This document shows positions 42,762-44,233 of a stretch of DNA of 44,233 bases, in pieces. The stretch covers positions 1 to 44,233 of the forward strand of contig QZKW01000015.1 of assembly GCA_003599885.1 (NCBI GenBank). Reading direction: 5' to 3'. How positions within the stretch are numbered: position 1 is the stretch's first letter; each line of letters starts with the position of its first letter. The position numbers and the translations under genes were made by a program. This DNA is from Desulfobacteraceae bacterium. GTDB lineage: Bacteria; Desulfobacterota; Desulfobacteria; Desulfobacterales; Desulfosalsimonadaceae. The notes beneath the pieces were generated by a model, which was not told where the DNA came from, searched no databases, and saw only the letters and a list, made by a program, of their open reading frames with translations.

Positions 42762-42915
42762 TCCGACAGTTGCGAAGAGGAGCCCTGTGCATGGTAACCT
42801 TAAAAAATACTCTGCCGACATCTTTGGAGGGATAAAACAATCCATTAAATATGTCATTTGAAGAGTAGCGCTCGATAACACAAAAATAAATCCAGCCCGG
42901 AGATTCTGGCATCCC

Positions 42916-43557
42916 ATGAAAACAGCCCGTAATGAAACGGAAATCACCAAGATCCGTGAAAAAATCCTTGAAAACGCGCTCGATATTATTGCCGGGAAAG
43001 GCCTCGACGGACTGACCATGCGAAATCTTGCCGCGAAAACCCATATGACAGCGCCCAATCTCTATAATTTTTTTTCAAGCAAAGATGAAATTTATATCCA
43101 TATTATCATCCACGGATTTGAACTGCTGCGTGCTGATCTGAAAGCCGCCTTTGACAGCCATGAAGACGCCGTCATTCGGGTCCGCGCCATGATCAACGCG
43201 TATATGGTTTTTGGAATGAAGCAACCGAGATATTATGATGTCATGTTTACCCGCCCTACCCCGAAATATAATGATTACGTCGGCACACCGCTTGAAAAAA
43301 TATCCGAGATCGAATTCCGGCTTTCAATGGAGATTGCAGATCTTGCGCTGAAAGCTGCATCTGCTGCCATGGGCGGTCATGTTGCTGAGGGCATGCTCCG
43401 GCATCGTCTGATTCAGATATGGAGCCTGATGCACGGCATGATCTCCCTCAATAACAGTAAAGTCATGGACTATGTGACCGAGTCCGCCGACCAGGATTAT
43501 AAAATAATTATTGATGAGGTTATCGCCTCTCTGACAGACGCCCATTCCGGGTTCTGA
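42916..43557 (+). CDS. TetR/AcrR-family transcriptional regulator
   Basis: A 213-residue TetR-type repressor. The N-terminal DNA-binding domain is clear: LENALDIIAGKGLDGLTMRNLAAK, then MTAPNLYNFFSSKDEIYIHI. The C-terminal ligand domain is all helical (about 80-210) and its ligand is unknown. The gene lies immediately before the saccharopine dehydrogenase-like gene on the same strand, and a 30-bp near-perfect palindrome sits in that gap (43584-43613). This strongly suggests that the regulator controls the gene that follows. Confidence 0.92.
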   Translation: MKTARNETEITKIREKILENALDIIAGKGLDGLTMRNLAAKTHMTAPNLYNFFSSKDEIYIHIIIHGFELLRADLKAAFDSHEDAVIRVRAMINAYMVFGMKQPRYYDVMFTRPTPKYNDYVGTPLEKISEIEFRLSMEIADLALKAASAAMGGHVAEGMLRHRLIQIWSLMHGMISLNNSKVMDYVTESADQDYKIIIDEVIASLTDAHSGF

Positions 43558-43567
43558 GATATTTTTC

Positions 43568-43596
43568 TTGACATGATCTTATTTTGAACTTAGTTA
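43568..43596 (+). promoter_or_regulatory. Promoter of the saccharopine dehydrogenase-like gene
   Basis: TTGACA at 43568 and TAGTTA at 43591 are separated by 17 bases. The -10 box lies inside the 43584-43613 palindrome, so a bound repressor would block RNA polymerase. Confidence 0.6.
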
Positions 43597-43613
43597 AATT
43601 TAACATAGTTCAA
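43584..43613. promoter_or_regulatory. TetR-type operator (30-bp palindrome)
   Basis: Outer arms TTGAACT and AGTTCAA flank a perfect inner palindrome GTTAAATTTAAC. Only two base pairs of symmetry (TA against AT) are broken, so 26 of 30 positions match. Length and symmetry fit a TetR-family operator. Confidence 0.75.
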
Positions 43614-43663
43614 TTATTTTCCCTTTCTTTTGATATACCTTTCTTTCAACAGGAGAAAAAACC

Positions 43664-44233
43664 ATGTCAACCGTTATCGTGCTGGGCGGGTGCGGCGCTG
43701 TGGGCAGCGTCGTCGTCAAAACCCTGGCAGACCAGGATCTGTTCTCAGAAATCATCATCGGCGACATTAACGAAAGCCGCGCCGCCACCCTTATTTCAAA
43801 GATCTCCCCAAAAAATATTTCATTCGTCCAGGTAAACGCTGAAAATTCTGATAGCATTCATCAGGCCATCCAGGGCTGTGACCTGGTCGTGAACTGTATC
43901 GGCCCGTTTTACAAAACCGTAAACACAATTCTACGTAAAGTCATTGAATTAAAAATCAATTATGTGGATGTGTGCGACGATGTGGATGTGACTCTGGAAA
44001 TTTTGAAAATGGACGCAGCTGCCAAAAAAGCGGGCATCACAGCCCTCATCGGCATGGGCAGTTCGCCGGGCGCAACCAACCTGCTCGCCAAATTCGCAGC
44101 AGACCATTTGCTGGATGACACCGAGGCGGTGGATATCTTTCATGCCCACGGGGGAGAACCTTTTGAAGGTGAAGGCGTCATTGGTCATCGCTTCCACTGC
44201 ATGCGCATCGACATTCCCATATATCTGGACGGG
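43664..44233 (+). CDS. Saccharopine dehydrogenase-like oxidoreductase (cut at right edge)
   Basis: The first 190 residues are present and the gene runs off the right edge. It opens with a Rossmann motif VIVLGGCGAVGSVVVKTL and the acidic strand end GDINESRA, followed by CDLVVNCIGPFY and YVDVCDD, the pattern of saccharopine dehydrogenase-family reductases. AGGAG lies eight bases before the ATG. The substrate cannot be set from this half. It follows a TetR gene and carries a palindromic operator in its promoter. Confidence 0.88.
   Translation, partial: MSTVIVLGGCGAVGSVVVKTLADQDLFSEIIIGDINESRAATLISKISPKNISFVQVNAENSDSIHQAIQGCDLVVNCIGPFYKTVNTILRKVIELKINYVDVCDDVDVTLEILKMDAAAKKAGITALIGMGSSPGATNLLAKFAADHLLDDTEAVDIFHAHGGEPFEGEGVIGHRFHCMRIDIPIYLDG

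Overview
The window looks like a chromosomal segment of a Desulfobacterota (deltaproteobacterial) sulfate-reducer-type bacterium, probably of the Desulfobacteraceae/Desulfosarcina kind. This is inferred from gene content and order, not from a database search. The pointers are a dnaG-rpoD-tRNA-Nif3-zinc-ribbon-rnpB block, a YedF/LysR selenium-metabolism pair, a C4-type DksA, a CoA-disulfide reductase with a rhodanese domain, and a large glycogen cluster. There is no sign of mobile elements, CRISPR arrays or phage genes.

Region 1 (1-21424, almost all minus strand). The left edge carries a very good sigma-54 promoter firing out of the window, just downstream of a PAS-AAA+-Fis sigma-54 activator. 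Next come nitroreductase, ispD and an unknown protein ending in an HPr-like domain. RNase P RNA follows, then a zinc-ribbon coiled-coil protein, a Nif3-like protein and a CAU-anticodon tRNA. rpoD and dnaG have a promoter upstream of dnaG. After these lie hisA-hisB, tRNA-Ala(CGC), a TIGR02757 protein and a copper export set (DUF2892 membrane protein, CopA ATPase, CopZ-like chaperone). The region closes with a TIGR01777 epimerase, a universal stress protein, CoA-disulfide reductase-rhodanese, a VOC-fold protein, a plus-strand DUF3783 protein and yedF.

Region 2 (21569-27504, plus). A selenium-type LysR regulator diverges from yedF across a spacer with symmetrical repeats. After a 376-bp leader with a terminator-like hairpin comes a compact operon: a lysine 2,3-aminomutase-type radical SAM enzyme, a D-Ala-D-Ala-ligase-like ATP-grasp enzyme, an ATP-grasp/GNAT fusion and a MarC-type membrane protein. 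This is the best candidate for an undescribed system. The simplest reading is that lysine becomes beta-lysine, is joined to another amino acid and is acetylated, perhaps giving a compatible solute.

Region 3 (27508-29684, minus). A membrane diadenylate cyclase is fused to YbbR/CdaR-like repeats in one polypeptide, followed by a BamE-like lipoprotein. An HU protein is divergent from dksA. c-di-AMP is an osmotic second messenger in other bacteria, so its position next to a possible osmolyte operon is suggestive.

Region 4 (30031-44233, plus). After dksA comes a glycogen cluster: bifunctional debranching enzyme, alpha-glucan phosphorylase, glycogen synthase and a eukaryote-type (GH13_8-like) branching enzyme. 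No glgC lies in the window. An unknown protein and a 4Fe-4S protein follow. The window ends with a TetR regulator facing a saccharopine-dehydrogenase-like gene cut by the right edge, with a near-perfect 30-bp palindrome over the promoter between them.
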